Shown here: positions 1 to 8,155 of the stretch, one piece after another
Layout of the letters: each line of letters starts with the position of its first letter
How positions within the stretch are numbered: the first letter of the stretch is position 1
Source: Myxococcales bacterium
Lineage (GTDB): Bacteria; Myxococcota_A; Polyangia; Polyangiales; Polyangiaceae
Length of the DNA: 64,000 bases
Assembly (NCBI GenBank): GCA_016712525.1
Contig: JADJQX010000001.1
Location: 372,001-436,000 of the forward strand
Direction: 5' to 3'
Made by a program: the position numbers and the translations under genes
Notes under the pieces: generated by a model
Databases searched by the model: none
What the model was told of the DNA's origin: nothing
What the model saw: the letters and a program-made list of their open reading frames with translations, nothing else

Positions 1-116
1 CGTTCGCGCCAACCACATGAAATCATTCACATATCGCGTTCAGTGGCCCAGAGCGCGTCAGCTCGGCCCGGTCCGGCCCACGTGGCACGTGGCGCTCCCA
101 ACCAAAGCGCCCTCTA
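1..116. repeat. Dispersed ~113-bp repeat, copy 1
   Basis: This stretch aligns almost end to end with 3461-3573, sharing blocks such as CGTTCGCGCCAAC at the start, GCGTCAGCTCGGCCCGGTCC in the middle and a CCCAACCAA segment near the end. It begins at the window edge, so its true left boundary is unseen. It lies just behind the stop of the first minus-strand gene. The two copies bracket the block of membrane proteins and M4 peptidase. Confidence 0.75.
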
Positions 117-527
117 CCTCGCGTCCGAGCACGGCGCCACGAAGCAGCGCTTGATCTGGACGGAGGCGTAGCCGCGGAAGGGCTCGGGGGAACGAAGTTC
201 GACCACCGTCGCGAGCGCGAGCGCGAGGCAGACGACGTCGGTCCCGAGCGACAGCGCCCGCCCCGATGGCGCGCTCACGGAGTCCACGGGTGGTGTCGGG
301 GAGCGGTACGGGCTTCCGGCCGGGTCCTTCGCGGTGGGCTTTTTTCGTAGCGCGCGCACGCCACGCTCGAGCCACGGCAAGCACCCCAAGAGCACGATCG
401 CACAAGCACCGACGACCCCCATGGCCCCCGGCTCCAGGTAGCGCCCGCTCGCCCGCATGAGGAGGAGAACGGCCGAAAGCACGAGCAGAACGAACGTGCG
501 GAGGTAGCTCGGATCGTGATCCTTCAT
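114..527 (-). CDS. Hypothetical two-helix membrane protein
   Basis: A 137-residue protein of unrecognised family. It has an N-terminal hydrophobic helix (about residues 10-25), a second around 35-50, a basic patch with RALRKK, a Pro/Ser linker, and a further hydrophobic stretch near 95-110. The short tail ends RCFVAPCSDAR with two cysteines. Its ATG overlaps the stop of the upstream gene in an ATGA arrangement, so the two are probably translationally coupled and may act together in the membrane. Function unknown. Confidence 0.6.
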   Translation of the reverse strand: MKDHDPSYLRTFVLLVLSAVLLLMRASGRYLEPGAMGVVGACAIVLLGCLPWLERGVRALRKKPTAKDPAGSPYRSPTPPVDSVSAPSGRALSLGTDVVCLALALATVVELRSPEPFRGYASVQIKRCFVAPCSDAR

Positions 528-1027
528 CGGCCCACCTCACACGCCGCGTCGACGGTCAGATTGAGCCCGATGGGCACGGGCCGGCACGGGCGGGAAGCGC
601 ACTCGAGCACGCGCACCGTGTAACCGTCCTCGCAGACGTACCCGGCCGTTCGCACGATACCGCTGCACACCACCATGTCTTCTCCGCGTTCGCATGGATC
701 GTAGACGTGAGCGAGCACACCGAACGTGGCTCCTTCGGGCCGCGGTCCCGCGAACTTCTCCGGACGATAGGTGGTCATTAGCTTTCCCAGGATGGCGATC
801 ACGATCAGGGCACCGTCCACTCCGTAGGCGAGCCGATCGCCCGGAGCCCGCAATGTCGCGGGGCGGCCCGCCCGGAGAGCGATACGCACGGTCGCCACCG
901 CGATGACCGCGAGCAGGACGAGAGGAACCGTGTCCACCTCGTCCCGGCCGAGAGCACGAGGCCACAGGAGCAGAGCCGAGAGAATCAGGGCGGCGAGCGC
1001 GACGTGTATACGAGAGGGGAGCTGCAT
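524..1027 (-). CDS. Membrane protein with extracytoplasmic Cys-rich module
   Basis: A 167-residue protein starting at ATG 1027, preceded by AGGTAG; an in-frame GTG at 1069 would add 14 residues. Three hydrophobic segments fill roughly the first 95 residues, followed by a soluble tail with six cysteines (DPCERG, VVCSG, YVCEDG, VLECAS, RPCRP, DAACE). The spacing and the YVC..G / C.S..CRP signatures recur in the C-terminal tail of the M4 peptidase encoded just upstream on the same strand, suggesting a shared disulfide-rich module. No named family recognised. Confidence 0.65.
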   Translation of the reverse strand: MQLPSRIHVALAALILSALLLWPRALGRDEVDTVPLVLLAVIAVATVRIALRAGRPATLRAPGDRLAYGVDGALIVIAILGKLMTTYRPEKFAGPRPEGATFGVLAHVYDPCERGEDMVVCSGIVRTAGYVCEDGYTVRVLECASRPCRPVPIGLNLTVDAACEVGR

Positions 1028-1136
1028 GGGCGCTACCTCGAAAGAATAGGGATCGACGACCGCGACCACGAAGGCCGCGCCGAGAAGGGGGCGGAGCGCA
1101 GTACAAGAGAGTAGCGTGGATGGGTTCGAGAGCGCC

Positions 1137-3134
1137 TCACGGCTCGTCGCATACGAGCTCCCCGTTCGTGCCTACGGTTGCGCGAGGGTCCGAGGGCGAA
1201 AGAGGGCGGCAGCGCTGGCTCGTACTTCTGCAGTTGATTCCTCCGGCGATGGCTCCTTTGCGGCAGACATACGCCGCGTACGGAGCCGATTCGTGGCAAG
1301 CGTAGCCCTCTTCGATGCCCGCGCAGCCCCGGGGCGGAGTCGACTTACCGAGCTCGAGGGTCTCTTGGCAAACCTGCTTCCCACCAACGATACGGCCCTC
1401 GGGCAGCACGCCCACGGCGATCCATGCGCACGCGGTGGCGAGGAAGGCGTCCGTTCCGAACCTTCGCGCCTCGTTGACCTGAGCCTCGGCCGCCTGAAGG
1501 TAGGTGGCTTTCGGAGGAAGGTGCGAAACCGCGCGGTACCAAATCTTTCGCGCGGATTCCCATGAAGTCGCCTTCGGGATCCCGTAGCGCATATGTTTTC
1601 CGCCCTTGACCATGAGGGCGAATGCCTTGTTGCCGATTCCCGAGTTGACGTGGACCCAGCACATATCGTTCTTCTTCGAAGGCGCCTCTCCCGAATCACA
1701 CCGGAACATGCGAGAGGCATGGTCGGGGTCCAAGAATTCGCCCGGCTCTTCCATGTTTCGCACGGCGCCCATTCCCCCGATCACGAGCTTCTCCCCGAGC
1801 CGCAGGCTCACGGGATGCCCCGGGAGGCGAGACCATTCGCGCGCCGACACGCCGACGACGTCTGCGAACGACTCGTCGATCGCCCCCGACTCTCCTTGGT
1901 AGAGGAGCTTCGACGAGTACGCGACGATCCCATGGCCGAGCTCGTGCGCGAGCAGGTCGTACCCTGCGGAGTACGGGAGCCTATCGGCGCTGCCGTCGCC
2001 AATGTGAACCTCGGGGAGCACGACCGACCCACCCAGAAAGCCAAGCGGGAGGAAGAGCCCTTTTCCGGTGTTTCGAAAACACGCGTTTCGCCCGAAGTCG
2101 TTGGCCGCGCTGTTGTCGTGAACGACGATTCGAACGCCGAGGCCGCGATCGTCAAGACCGTTTCGCCCGAGCCCCTCACGGAAGAATCGGAGCGACTCCA
2201 TCGCGTAGAAGTAGCCGTCGACCGCCGCTCCCTTGCCGTCGTCCCACTGACCGGGAGAGCTCGACGTCAACGCCACTCCGAGACCTCCGTAGCTCGAGCA
2301 AGTCACGATGGGCACCGACGGGGATACCATCGTGTTCAGCCCGAGCGCGCCCGTCACGATGAGCTTCTTCTTGTCGTTCGGATCGAGACCACGGGCGAAA
2401 CGCACCCCGCCAGCGACGTCCTCGGCGCCTCGCGTACCAGAGACCGCGAGCACCGAGCCCGTCGCGGCGTCGATGTCGAACTGAGCCGCGGCGCAGTCCG
2501 TTTCGAGGCCGCCGACCTGTAGGCGGTACGCGAGTCGGAGGCCTCCCTGGTTCGTTGCGGCGCCGAGCACCGGCTCGGAGGCGACGACCTCCTTCACGGG
2601 CCCTTCGCACGTCTTCGACCAAACCTGCTTGGCGACTTCTTGCGCGGCGGCCGCGGAGAGCGTCGGCGTGGTGCCGAGACCTTCCGTCCCTTCGCTGAAG
2701 CTCGGGAGGATCGCCTCGACCCGGCCCTCGGCATCGAACGACATCGTCGTCACTGCGTCGAAGACCACGATCTCCGTTCCTGGGAGGGTCTGCGCGAGGC
2801 GTACGTAGTCGACCCCGTCGGCCGTGGCTGCGCGGGGCTCGACCTTCACGCCCGCGCTCCCGAGGTGGAGGTCCTTCCCGTAGGCCCTGACGAACGCCTT
2901 GGCTTGCTCGTCTGCAGAGCCCGGCGAGAGGCGCACGGGCGCTCTGGGCACGAGCGCCTCGGCGCCCTTCGCACCCACGCCGACCTGCCACTGCACGCCG
3001 GTCGCAGCCTCCAGGCGAGCGGCGAGGTCTTGCGCTCCAACCTCGAGCGGGGGCGGGGCCTCCGTGCCGCCCGAACAGGCCACCCCCAACACCGAAAGCC
3101 CAACCATCCCGAGGCCAAGGACCGCTCTCTTCAT
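1137..3134 (-). CDS. Lipoprotein M4 (thermolysin-like) metallopeptidase
   Basis: A 665-residue secreted zinc endopeptidase. The N-terminus is a lipoprotein signal with lipobox LGVAC, predicting attachment to the envelope. Residues ~30-240 resemble the fungalysin/thermolysin propeptide region. The catalytic zinc site HELGHG lies near residue 397, followed about 20 residues later by GAIDESFAD, which fits the third zinc ligand of the M4 family (HExxH...GxxxxExxxD). After the catalytic domain comes a Cys-rich tail of ~60 residues (CAGIEEG, YACHES, YVCRKG, NCRS, RCRP, LVCDEP), similar to the neighbouring membrane protein. Protease family assignment is firm; substrate unknown. Confidence 0.93.
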   Translation of the reverse strand: MKRAVLGLGMVGLSVLGVACSGGTEAPPPLEVGAQDLAARLEAATGVQWQVGVGAKGAEALVPRAPVRLSPGSADEQAKAFVRAYGKDLHLGSAGVKVEPRAATADGVDYVRLAQTLPGTEIVVFDAVTTMSFDAEGRVEAILPSFSEGTEGLGTTPTLSAAAAQEVAKQVWSKTCEGPVKEVVASEPVLGAATNQGGLRLAYRLQVGGLETDCAAAQFDIDAATGSVLAVSGTRGAEDVAGGVRFARGLDPNDKKKLIVTGALGLNTMVSPSVPIVTCSSYGGLGVALTSSSPGQWDDGKGAAVDGYFYAMESLRFFREGLGRNGLDDRGLGVRIVVHDNSAANDFGRNACFRNTGKGLFLPLGFLGGSVVLPEVHIGDGSADRLPYSAGYDLLAHELGHGIVAYSSKLLYQGESGAIDESFADVVGVSAREWSRLPGHPVSLRLGEKLVIGGMGAVRNMEEPGEFLDPDHASRMFRCDSGEAPSKKNDMCWVHVNSGIGNKAFALMVKGGKHMRYGIPKATSWESARKIWYRAVSHLPPKATYLQAAEAQVNEARRFGTDAFLATACAWIAVGVLPEGRIVGGKQVCQETLELGKSTPPRGCAGIEEGYACHESAPYAAYVCRKGAIAGGINCRSTSQRCRPLSPSDPRATVGTNGELVCDEP

Positions 3135-3219
3135 CGTGCACCGAACCTTTCGACGGGCCTATCGGCCGCCGAGGAGGTTTCGTTGCGCAGAAAGTGTCAG
3201 GCTCCTCTCGGGGCGAACA

Positions 3220-3322
3220 GATCCGACCGACGTTCGCGCTAAGGCTTCGACAGATCCTCGACAGATCCCGACGCGACAGATCCCGACGCGATGGATACGA
3301 CCGACGTTCGCGCTAAGGCTTC
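3220..3322. repeat. Intergenic short tandem and direct repeats
   Basis: A 24-base unit containing ACCGACGTTCGCGCTAAGG occurs around 3225-3248 and again at 3299-3322, with a related third start (ACCGACGTTCGCGCCAA) at 3457-3473 leading into the 113-bp repeat. Between the first two copies CGACAGATCC-type units are repeated three to four times, the last two as ACAGATCCCGACGCG. No gene was seen in 3141-3580; this is repeat-rich DNA upstream of the peptidase. Confidence 0.65.
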
Positions 3323-3460
3323 GAAACCATTCGCTTCGCGTGGTTGCTCCGAGGTCCGTGCCCACCAGCCCGGAGGTTGGCACAGGGTCGCACAATACGC
3401 GGCCCATTCGCGCCAACGAGCCCCCGAGAACCCGGCCTGGAGCCCCGAAAAACCGACCGA

Positions 3461-3573
3461 CGTTCGCGCCAACACCACGAAATGATTCGGATCACGCGAA
3501 CACTGGCCCAGCGCGCGTCAGCTCGGCCCGGTCCGGCTCACGTGGCACACGAGCCCGCCCAACCAACGCCACT
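3461..3573. repeat. Dispersed ~113-bp repeat, copy 2
   Basis: Second copy of the repeat at 1-116, diverged at scattered positions. It ends seven bases before the left attachment repeat of the integrated element. Before integration it would have lain just downstream of the tRNA-Leu gene. Confidence 0.75.
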
Positions 3574-3579
3574 CTCGAG

Positions 3580-3630
3580 GTGCACGGGAAGGGACTCGAA
3601 CCCCCACGCCTTGCGGCGGCGGAACCTAAA
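3580..3630. repeat. attL: 51-bp direct repeat of the tRNA-Leu 3' part
   Basis: Exact 51-base match to 20707-20757, covering the 3' portion of tRNA-Leu(TAG) from the anticodon loop to the discriminator base. Identity stops abruptly on both sides. It is the displaced 3' fragment expected when an element enters a tRNA gene and restores it with its own copy. The rest of the tRNA is absent here. Confidence 0.95.
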
Positions 3631-3883
3631 GAATTCGGAGCCGCCGACGATCGCGGATTCTCGCGGGTTTTTGGGGTCTCCCGAGGACCTAGGCCGCCTC
3701 TCGGGCCCCTTGCCGCCGTTTGCCGCCGCCGTTTTGGAACCCGCCGAGGGCGCCCCTCTCGGGCCTCTCGGGCCCCTGGCGACCGACCCGCTCCCCCTCC
3801 CGGCCCCGCCGACTCACGCCTGGGCCGTCGAGATGGGGCTGTACGACGTCCTCGACCGGGAGGAGCTTGCGGGGATGGGTTGA
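3631..3883 (+). other. Left-end segment that would extend the integrase frame after excision
   Basis: In the excised circle the integrase frame crosses the attachment core and joins this stretch in phase, adding 84 codons up to TGA at 3881-3883. The predicted tail is Pro/Leu-rich and ends VEMGLYDVLDREELAGMG. In the integrated state it has no start of its own. The rest of the 3631-3983 interval holds no convincing gene. The junction phase is read directly from the sequence; use of the tail is inference. Confidence 0.6.
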
Positions 3884-3983
3884 AGATCAGGCGGCGATGC
3901 CCGCCCTCCCTCGTCGAGCGCAAGGGCGGGCGCTGGCCGGCGGCTTGAGGAGATTGAGGCGCACTGCGAGGAACAGGTGACCG

Positions 3984-4740
3984 CTAGCTCTTGGGCTGCT
4001 TTGGCTTTTTGGGAAGCCACCACTCGAGGGGCCGGGTCGAGCGACCTGGCTCCTTGTCGGCTTCGTCGGCTTTCCGCGCGATCGTCTTGGCGACGTCCAC
4101 GAGCCACGGCATGTGAAAGTGGATACGCCTTACGACGTGGCGCGATCGAACATTTTTCTCGATGCCATCGGAGCCCGCGACGGGCTGCTCCGACTTCGCC
4201 AGCTCGTTCACGTAGCTGACGGTTGCGTCGTGCCGGGTTGTCATTGCCACGCCGGCCGCCCAGCCGCCAGAGGCGAAGCCGTACTCATGAACGAGCTGAG
4301 ACCTCACGTACCTGTAGAAGACGTTGGGGTAGGTGTGGCTACGGATCTCGTACAGGGTCAAGCCCGGGCACGCCTTGATTGCCTCCTGCTCGTCGACGTC
4401 GATCTCGCCGGTGACCACGCGACAATCGTGGCCCGGACGGAAGAAGTCGGGACGCAGCGCTTCAAGGGCTTTCGCCTCCTCGAAGCGACGGCTCTCCACG
4501 AGCGTGCGCCTGAGTAGGGGCAGGCTCACCCATGATGCTTCCGGCGAGCCCGCGAAGCGAACCCACGCCTCCACGAAGCGCTGCTGATCGATGCCCGTAC
4601 CAGGCCACTGGTCGGCTGCGATCGCACTAATCACGCCCGAGACGAGTATGCAGGCCTCGACGTAGGAACCTCCGCACTCTCCACGGTCGAGCGCGACAGC
4701 GACGCCGAGCGGGCGCGACGCCCAGTTCGAATACGTCATG
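3984..4740 (-). CDS. Hypothetical protein at left end of element
   Basis: A 251-residue soluble protein, no recognised family. Start chosen at ATG 4740 (MTYSNW), with an AGCAGG-type site upstream; a TTG five bases further up is possible. It has a hydrophobic helix near residues 25-45, a central mixed region and a strongly basic tail ending in KKPKQPKS, compatible with nucleic-acid binding. It is the last gene of the minus-strand arm, separated from its upstream neighbour by a strong hairpin, so it may have its own promoter. Its terminal position in the element suits a cargo gene, but function is unknown. Confidence 0.7.
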
Positions 4741-4769
4741 ATCAAAACCTGCTACGCAAAAAGGGAACC

Positions 4770-4802
4770 GCATCCCCGCTGCACGTTTGACAGCGGGGAT
4801 GC
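4770..4802 (-). terminator. 12-bp perfect hairpin terminator
   Basis: GCATCCCCGCTG and CAGCGGGGATGC form a perfect 12-bp stem with a 9-base loop. Read on the minus strand it follows the 220-residue gene (stop at 4830) and is trailed by a T-rich CCCTTTTTG run, as in an intrinsic terminator. It also sits 30 bp upstream of the next minus-strand start, so attenuation is possible. Confidence 0.75.
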
Positions 4803-4829
4803 TCGAGGAACGCAGAGACCCGATGCCTA

Positions 4830-5492
4830 TTACCGACCCGCGGATCGCACCACGTCAGCCATTTCGCCCCGAAACGCCGGATCGACTATTCCGTCGTGAA
4901 CGAACGACACGAGGTGCATAGCGATGCGAAAAGCGTCGTCCTTGGAAATACCGCCCTTCGGCAGACGGAACTCGAAAAGACGCGTTTCCTCGGCATCGAG
5001 CGGGAAAGAGCGGAGCGTGCTTGTCGCTGCGCTTGCGGAGGCGAGCACTTGGGCGCCCACAGCCGGGGCGGCCGCAGGCGCTGCGCAAGGAGGATCTGAC
5101 GGCGAGCTCTCGTCGTTCTTTGGCCCCTTCTGAGCCTTCGCTGGGCGCTGCCCCAGGACTCGAGCGTCGTACTTCCATCCGGTCTTGTCCGCGTCCCATG
5201 CGAAGTAGTTTGTGAGCAGCGAACGGACGCGGGACTTGTAGCTCTTCGCCGTCTCCCCCTTCGCCAGCTTCTTGACGCAGTATCGGTCGGTCAGGCGGTC
5301 GAGTTGGTCGAGGAACAACTTCGGCTCCGTCGGGTCGTCGTCGTCGAGAATCTCGACAAACTGGTCGAGCGCGGTGAGCCATAGGCGCGCCGTAATTTGC
5401 GGGATGTCTCCCCGCTTCTCGCGGGCTTTCGCCCACTCGACGACAGGCGCAAGTCCGCCGTTGACACTGGTTGCACGATGAGTAGCTTCCAT
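4830..5492 (-). CDS. Protein with recombinase core-binding-like helical domain
   Basis: A 220-residue protein. Residues ~20-105 form a helical region (LWLTALDQFVEIL, LDQLDRLTDRYC, SYKSRVRSLLTNYFAW) that resembles the SAM-like core-binding domain of tyrosine recombinases. No catalytic R-H-R-H-Y domain follows. After an Ala/Pro linker, residues ~155-215 carry an FRLPKGGISKDDAFRIAMHL segment like small domains seen in regulatory proteins. It could be a DNA-binding accessory factor or a decayed recombinase; both are inference. It is followed by a strong terminator hairpin. Confidence 0.7.
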   Translation of the reverse strand: MEATHRATSVNGGLAPVVEWAKAREKRGDIPQITARLWLTALDQFVEILDDDDPTEPKLFLDQLDRLTDRYCVKKLAKGETAKSYKSRVRSLLTNYFAWDADKTGWKYDARVLGQRPAKAQKGPKNDESSPSDPPCAAPAAAPAVGAQVLASASAATSTLRSFPLDAEETRLFEFRLPKGGISKDDAFRIAMHLVSFVHDGIVDPAFRGEMADVVRSAGR

Positions 5493-5969
5493 GAGGAAGA
5501 TCCTTTGAAACGAGGGTTTTCACTTGGTGCCCGGGTTGCCCCCCGGGCATCGTCTTTTCGAACGACTCCGCTAACCTAATCCCCACGGGACGGATGGCAA
5601 GTGCTTCTGCCGATGGATTATTCCAATCCATTGGGGCACGCCGAAAACCAAAGCGATTCCAGAACTTTACACAGAGGGCCGATCAGGCGAATCGGGCGCC
5701 AGGCCGTTCAGGGATGAACCTTTGAAGGCTGTACCCGAGCCCGCAGGCGTCTTGAACGGCCGGGCCGCAGGCGTCGGCTCCCGAGCTCGCAGCGTGCTCG
5801 AAGAGGTGCGCCGAGCTTCGCCTACGCACGCGCTTTGCTGCGACGGGAGCCGCTCGCCGTCGTGCACGAACGGATCTTTCGGCCGGGGGTGCGGCTCTCA
5901 CCACGGCGGGGGATGCCTCGAGCCCCAGCCCCCGAGCGAGTGAGTTACGTGCGGGAACGACGCCACCAC
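5493..5969. other. Non-coding gap with an inverted repeat
   Basis: No convincing gene was seen. Short minus-strand frames (for example 5667-5867) have no supporting start site or family resemblance. The interval contains the ATGGATT/AATCCAT inverted repeat at 5613-5631 and an AT-richer patch around 5560-5680 that could be the promoter of the 220-residue gene. Confidence 0.5.
5613..5631 (-). promoter_or_regulatory. Candidate operator, 7-bp arms around 5 bases
   Basis: ATGGATT-ATTCC-AATCCAT is a perfect inverted repeat with seven-base arms, about 120 bp upstream of the minus-strand start at 5492. The size and symmetry suit a dimeric repressor. No partner identified. Confidence 0.4.
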
Positions 5970-6596
5970 CTACCAATCGTCGAGATCGATGGGGCTGGCA
6001 TCCGACCATCGATAGTCCTGGTCCAGCTCGATTACCGTCAGTTCGGCCCCGGCTTGCTGGAGGATGGGGTGGTCGGCGAGGAAGCTGCGCGCCTGGCGAC
6101 ACGTCGTCAGGATCGTGAACTTCGAGCATGTCACTCTCGGCCAGACGAGCTCAGCGACATCAAGGCGCACGAGCCGCCCCTCCTCGACAGCTTCGTCGAC
6201 CGCCTCTTTCCAAAGATCTTCCTGAAGTTGGCGATCGCGTGCCGCGGCCTCGGGCGACTGGCCGCGTACCAATGGGGGGGGCTTGCGCGGCTCGTCGTCG
6301 AACTCGAGCACCAGCGTCTTCGCGGCGATGCACACCTCGAGAGCCGATGGCTCCGCCAGCGGGTGGTGCACGTGAGCGAAGACTGGGGGCGCCTTCCGAG
6401 CTCGAACAAGCGCGGCAGCAAGGGACGACTTCCCGGCCCCGGTAGGGCCCGAAATGACGATCAGAGGCTGCGCGTTTGCTCGAATGGCCTCATCTACGGC
6501 GGTGGCCGGGTGCACACGCGAGCGCAGCTCTGGGCTATCTAACGTCGACCATGCGTAGCGGGCAGGTACTCCGGGGTGAACGCTGAAGGGCATCAT
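5970..6596 (-). CDS. DnaC/IstB-like P-loop ATPase (putative helicase loader)
   Basis: A 208-residue ATPase. Walker A is GPTGAGKSS at about residues 50-58, preceded by a P-A-R-Y-A-W-S-T-L-D segment of the kind found in phage DnaC/IstB-like loaders. LVLEFDDE near residue 95 is the likely Walker B, and ILTTCRQA near 160 resembles a sensor 1 strand. It is shorter than DnaC (about 245 residues) and lacks an obvious N-terminal helicase-interaction domain. In an element with its own primase-like protein and helicase, loading a replicative helicase is the natural inference. A general AAA-type regulator is the alternative. Confidence 0.75.
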   Translation of the reverse strand: MMPFSVHPGVPARYAWSTLDSPELRSRVHPATAVDEAIRANAQPLIVISGPTGAGKSSLAAALVRARKAPPVFAHVHHPLAEPSALEVCIAAKTLVLEFDDEPRKPPPLVRGQSPEAAARDRQLQEDLWKEAVDEAVEEGRLVRLDVAELVWPRVTCSKFTILTTCRQARSFLADHPILQQAGAELTVIELDQDYRWSDASPIDLDDW

Positions 6597-6789
6597 CGTG
6601 AGGCGGACGCGTGGACGTTGAAGGGAGGAGGCCGACAGCGCGTTGTTCCCGGCTGGGCTTCCTTGAATCGTAGCGCTCAGAGTTCATCTTCATGAGCACC
6701 AGATAGAACTACCACCACAAGGCCTTCGTGTTGGGGTCGTTCCCCGGGCCTCCGAGCTAGCCCGCGGGGCGCCCCTCTGGCGTACCCCG

Positions 6790-7152
6790 TTACCCCTCCG
6801 GGGCAGAGGCATCTTGCCCGAGCTCCGCTTGCAAGTCGGCCACCTCGGCCTCGAGGTCTTCGACGCGGCGGGCGAGCCGGTAGAGCATGAAGAGCGCGAC
6901 TCCGAGGCCGACCGACGACGCCCCCGGAAAGGCGAGGAACACGAGGACCGCCGCCGCCGCGACGACGGCCACGATCGCGAGCCACACGCCGCCGCCGCGA
7001 CGAGCGGTCACCTTCCCGCGGCGCTTCTCGCCCCGCGACTTCTTCCCCAAGGCCTTCGGGTTCGCCGTGAAGTAGTGCCCGCACACGCATCGCGCACGGT
7101 CAGCCGCGACCGTCGCGCCGCACGCGGGACAGTCTTTGAAGCCGCCCGCCAT
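6790..7152 (-). CDS. Zinc-ribbon membrane protein
   Basis: A 120-residue protein starting at ATG 7152 (MAGGFKDCPACG). A zinc ribbon with two Cys pairs (CPACG and CVCGHYF) occupies residues ~8-27. A Lys/Arg-rich linker follows, then one or two membrane helices (about 55-95, WLAIVAVVAAAAVLVFLAF) and a short coiled coil (RVEDLEAEVADLQAELG). The architecture suits a membrane-anchored scaffold or sensor. It begins two bases after the stop of the Cys-rich peptide gene, so the two form an operon. Family not recognised. Confidence 0.7.
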   Translation of the reverse strand: MAGGFKDCPACGATVAADRARCVCGHYFTANPKALGKKSRGEKRRGKVTARRGGGVWLAIVAVVAAAAVLVFLAFPGASSVGLGVALFMLYRLARRVEDLEAEVADLQAELGQDASAPEG

Positions 7153-7154
7153 GC

Positions 7155-7355
7155 CTAGCCCGGTCCCCGACACGCGCACGTGGGCGATACCGTCCCGTCG
7201 CAGCACGTCGACCGCCCTGACGAGCACCCGCACACGCCTTGGTGGTGAGAGCAGCACCCGCGCTTCTCGGGCCCGTCGCTCGCGGCCGCGGGCGACGACG
7301 GGGAAAGGGCCACCGCGACGAGCGCGAGGAGCACGACGGACGCGAGCTTGCGCAT
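7155..7355 (-). CDS. Small secreted Cys-rich protein
   Basis: A 66-residue protein with start at ATG 7355, giving a clean signal peptide (MRKLASVVLLALVAVALS, cleavage near AAAS). The mature ~40 residues contain eight cysteines in the pattern RGCCSHHQGVCGC...STCCDGT..PTCAC. I recall similar small CCSHH.GVCGC / CCDGT proteins in diverse proteobacteria, role undefined. It is probably disulfide-bonded or metal-binding in the periplasm. It lies upstream of, and nearly touching, the Zn-ribbon membrane protein and may be cargo of the element. Confidence 0.7.
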   Translation of the reverse strand: MRKLASVVLLALVAVALSPSSPAAASDGPEKRGCCSHHQGVCGCSSGRSTCCDGTVSPTCACRGPG

Positions 7356-7447
7356 GGCGAAACCCTCCACGGTGAGCGTCGCATCGGCCTCACGGCAGCG
7401 CAAGGGGCTCGTGGCCTACGTTCCCCTCGCGAGCTGGCATCGGTCAA

Positions 7448-8155
7448 CTACCGGAAAGGTTGCGAGAGCGGGATGTCGGCTAGCTTCAAGCCGACCGTCC
7501 CGCCATCCTGCAACAAGATCCCCGTCGCCGGAATCCCTTCGTCGTCGAGCTGCACCCACTTGATCCCCTTCGCGAGGTGCGCTGCTGGGGGGTACTGGTG
7601 GTGCGGGTTGAAGAGCGAGACGCGGGCAAAGTAGTGACCGGGGGTGTGTCTGGCGCCCCGCTCCAGAACTACCGTTCGCAGCCAGTGGCCGTCGAATGCC
7701 GCGTACTGCGAGTAGAGGTGCTGGAGAATCTCGCCGACCATTCCGTCGAGGTCCGCAGCCCTCTGCGGCTGGAGATTGAAGTGAAGGTGCGTCACCTCGC
7801 CCGCCATCCCTCCCGGCGCCGTCTCAATCGCCTCAACCACGCTACCGTCCTCAATCTGACGGGGCACGACCCGTCCGCGCAAGAGGATCCCGGTCGTCAC
7901 ACGGCACTGACCGCGCAGCGTCTCGAGGCAGTAGATACGTTCCTGAAGCTCGACGATGTCACGCTCGACGAGGGTGACCGGAGCCTCTGGGCCCAGGGGC
8001 TTTTGTTGCGCCCCGAGGATTCCCGGCGCGGATCGTGTCGCCTGGCCCGTATTGTCTGCTGCGTTGCCCGCATCTGCTGCGTCCGGCGCCCTGGAGCACG
8101 CCGTGGCGGCGGCCACCAAGAGGCCAATCGCCCGAACCCTCCCACGATGCTTCAT
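7448..8155 (-). CDS. Hypothetical lipoprotein
   Basis: A 235-residue lipoprotein starting at ATG 8155. The signal MKHRGRVRAIGLLVAAATAC ends in a lipobox. A low-complexity Ala/Asp linker (to about residue 50) precedes a folded domain containing YCLETLRGQC, a Gly-rich segment, HLHFN and a C-terminal LLQDGGTVGLKLADIPL. No family recognised. It is the first gene of the minus-strand arm and is divergent from the plus-strand operon across a 600-bp control region. Being exported and non-replicative, it is a candidate cargo gene. Confidence 0.7.
   Translation of the reverse strand: MKHRGRVRAIGLLVAAATACSRAPDAADAGNAADNTGQATRSAPGILGAQQKPLGPEAPVTLVERDIVELQERIYCLETLRGQCRVTTGILLRGRVVPRQIEDGSVVEAIETAPGGMAGEVTHLHFNLQPQRAADLDGMVGEILQHLYSQYAAFDGHWLRTVVLERGARHTPGHYFARVSLFNPHHQYPPAAHLAKGIKWVQLDDEGIPATGILLQDGGTVGLKLADIPLSQPFR

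Noticed and set aside
2899..3948. 349-codon plus-strand frame over the repeat region and attL
   Set aside because: It is composed of repeat DNA and tRNA antisense translation, and overlaps the peptidase N-terminus.
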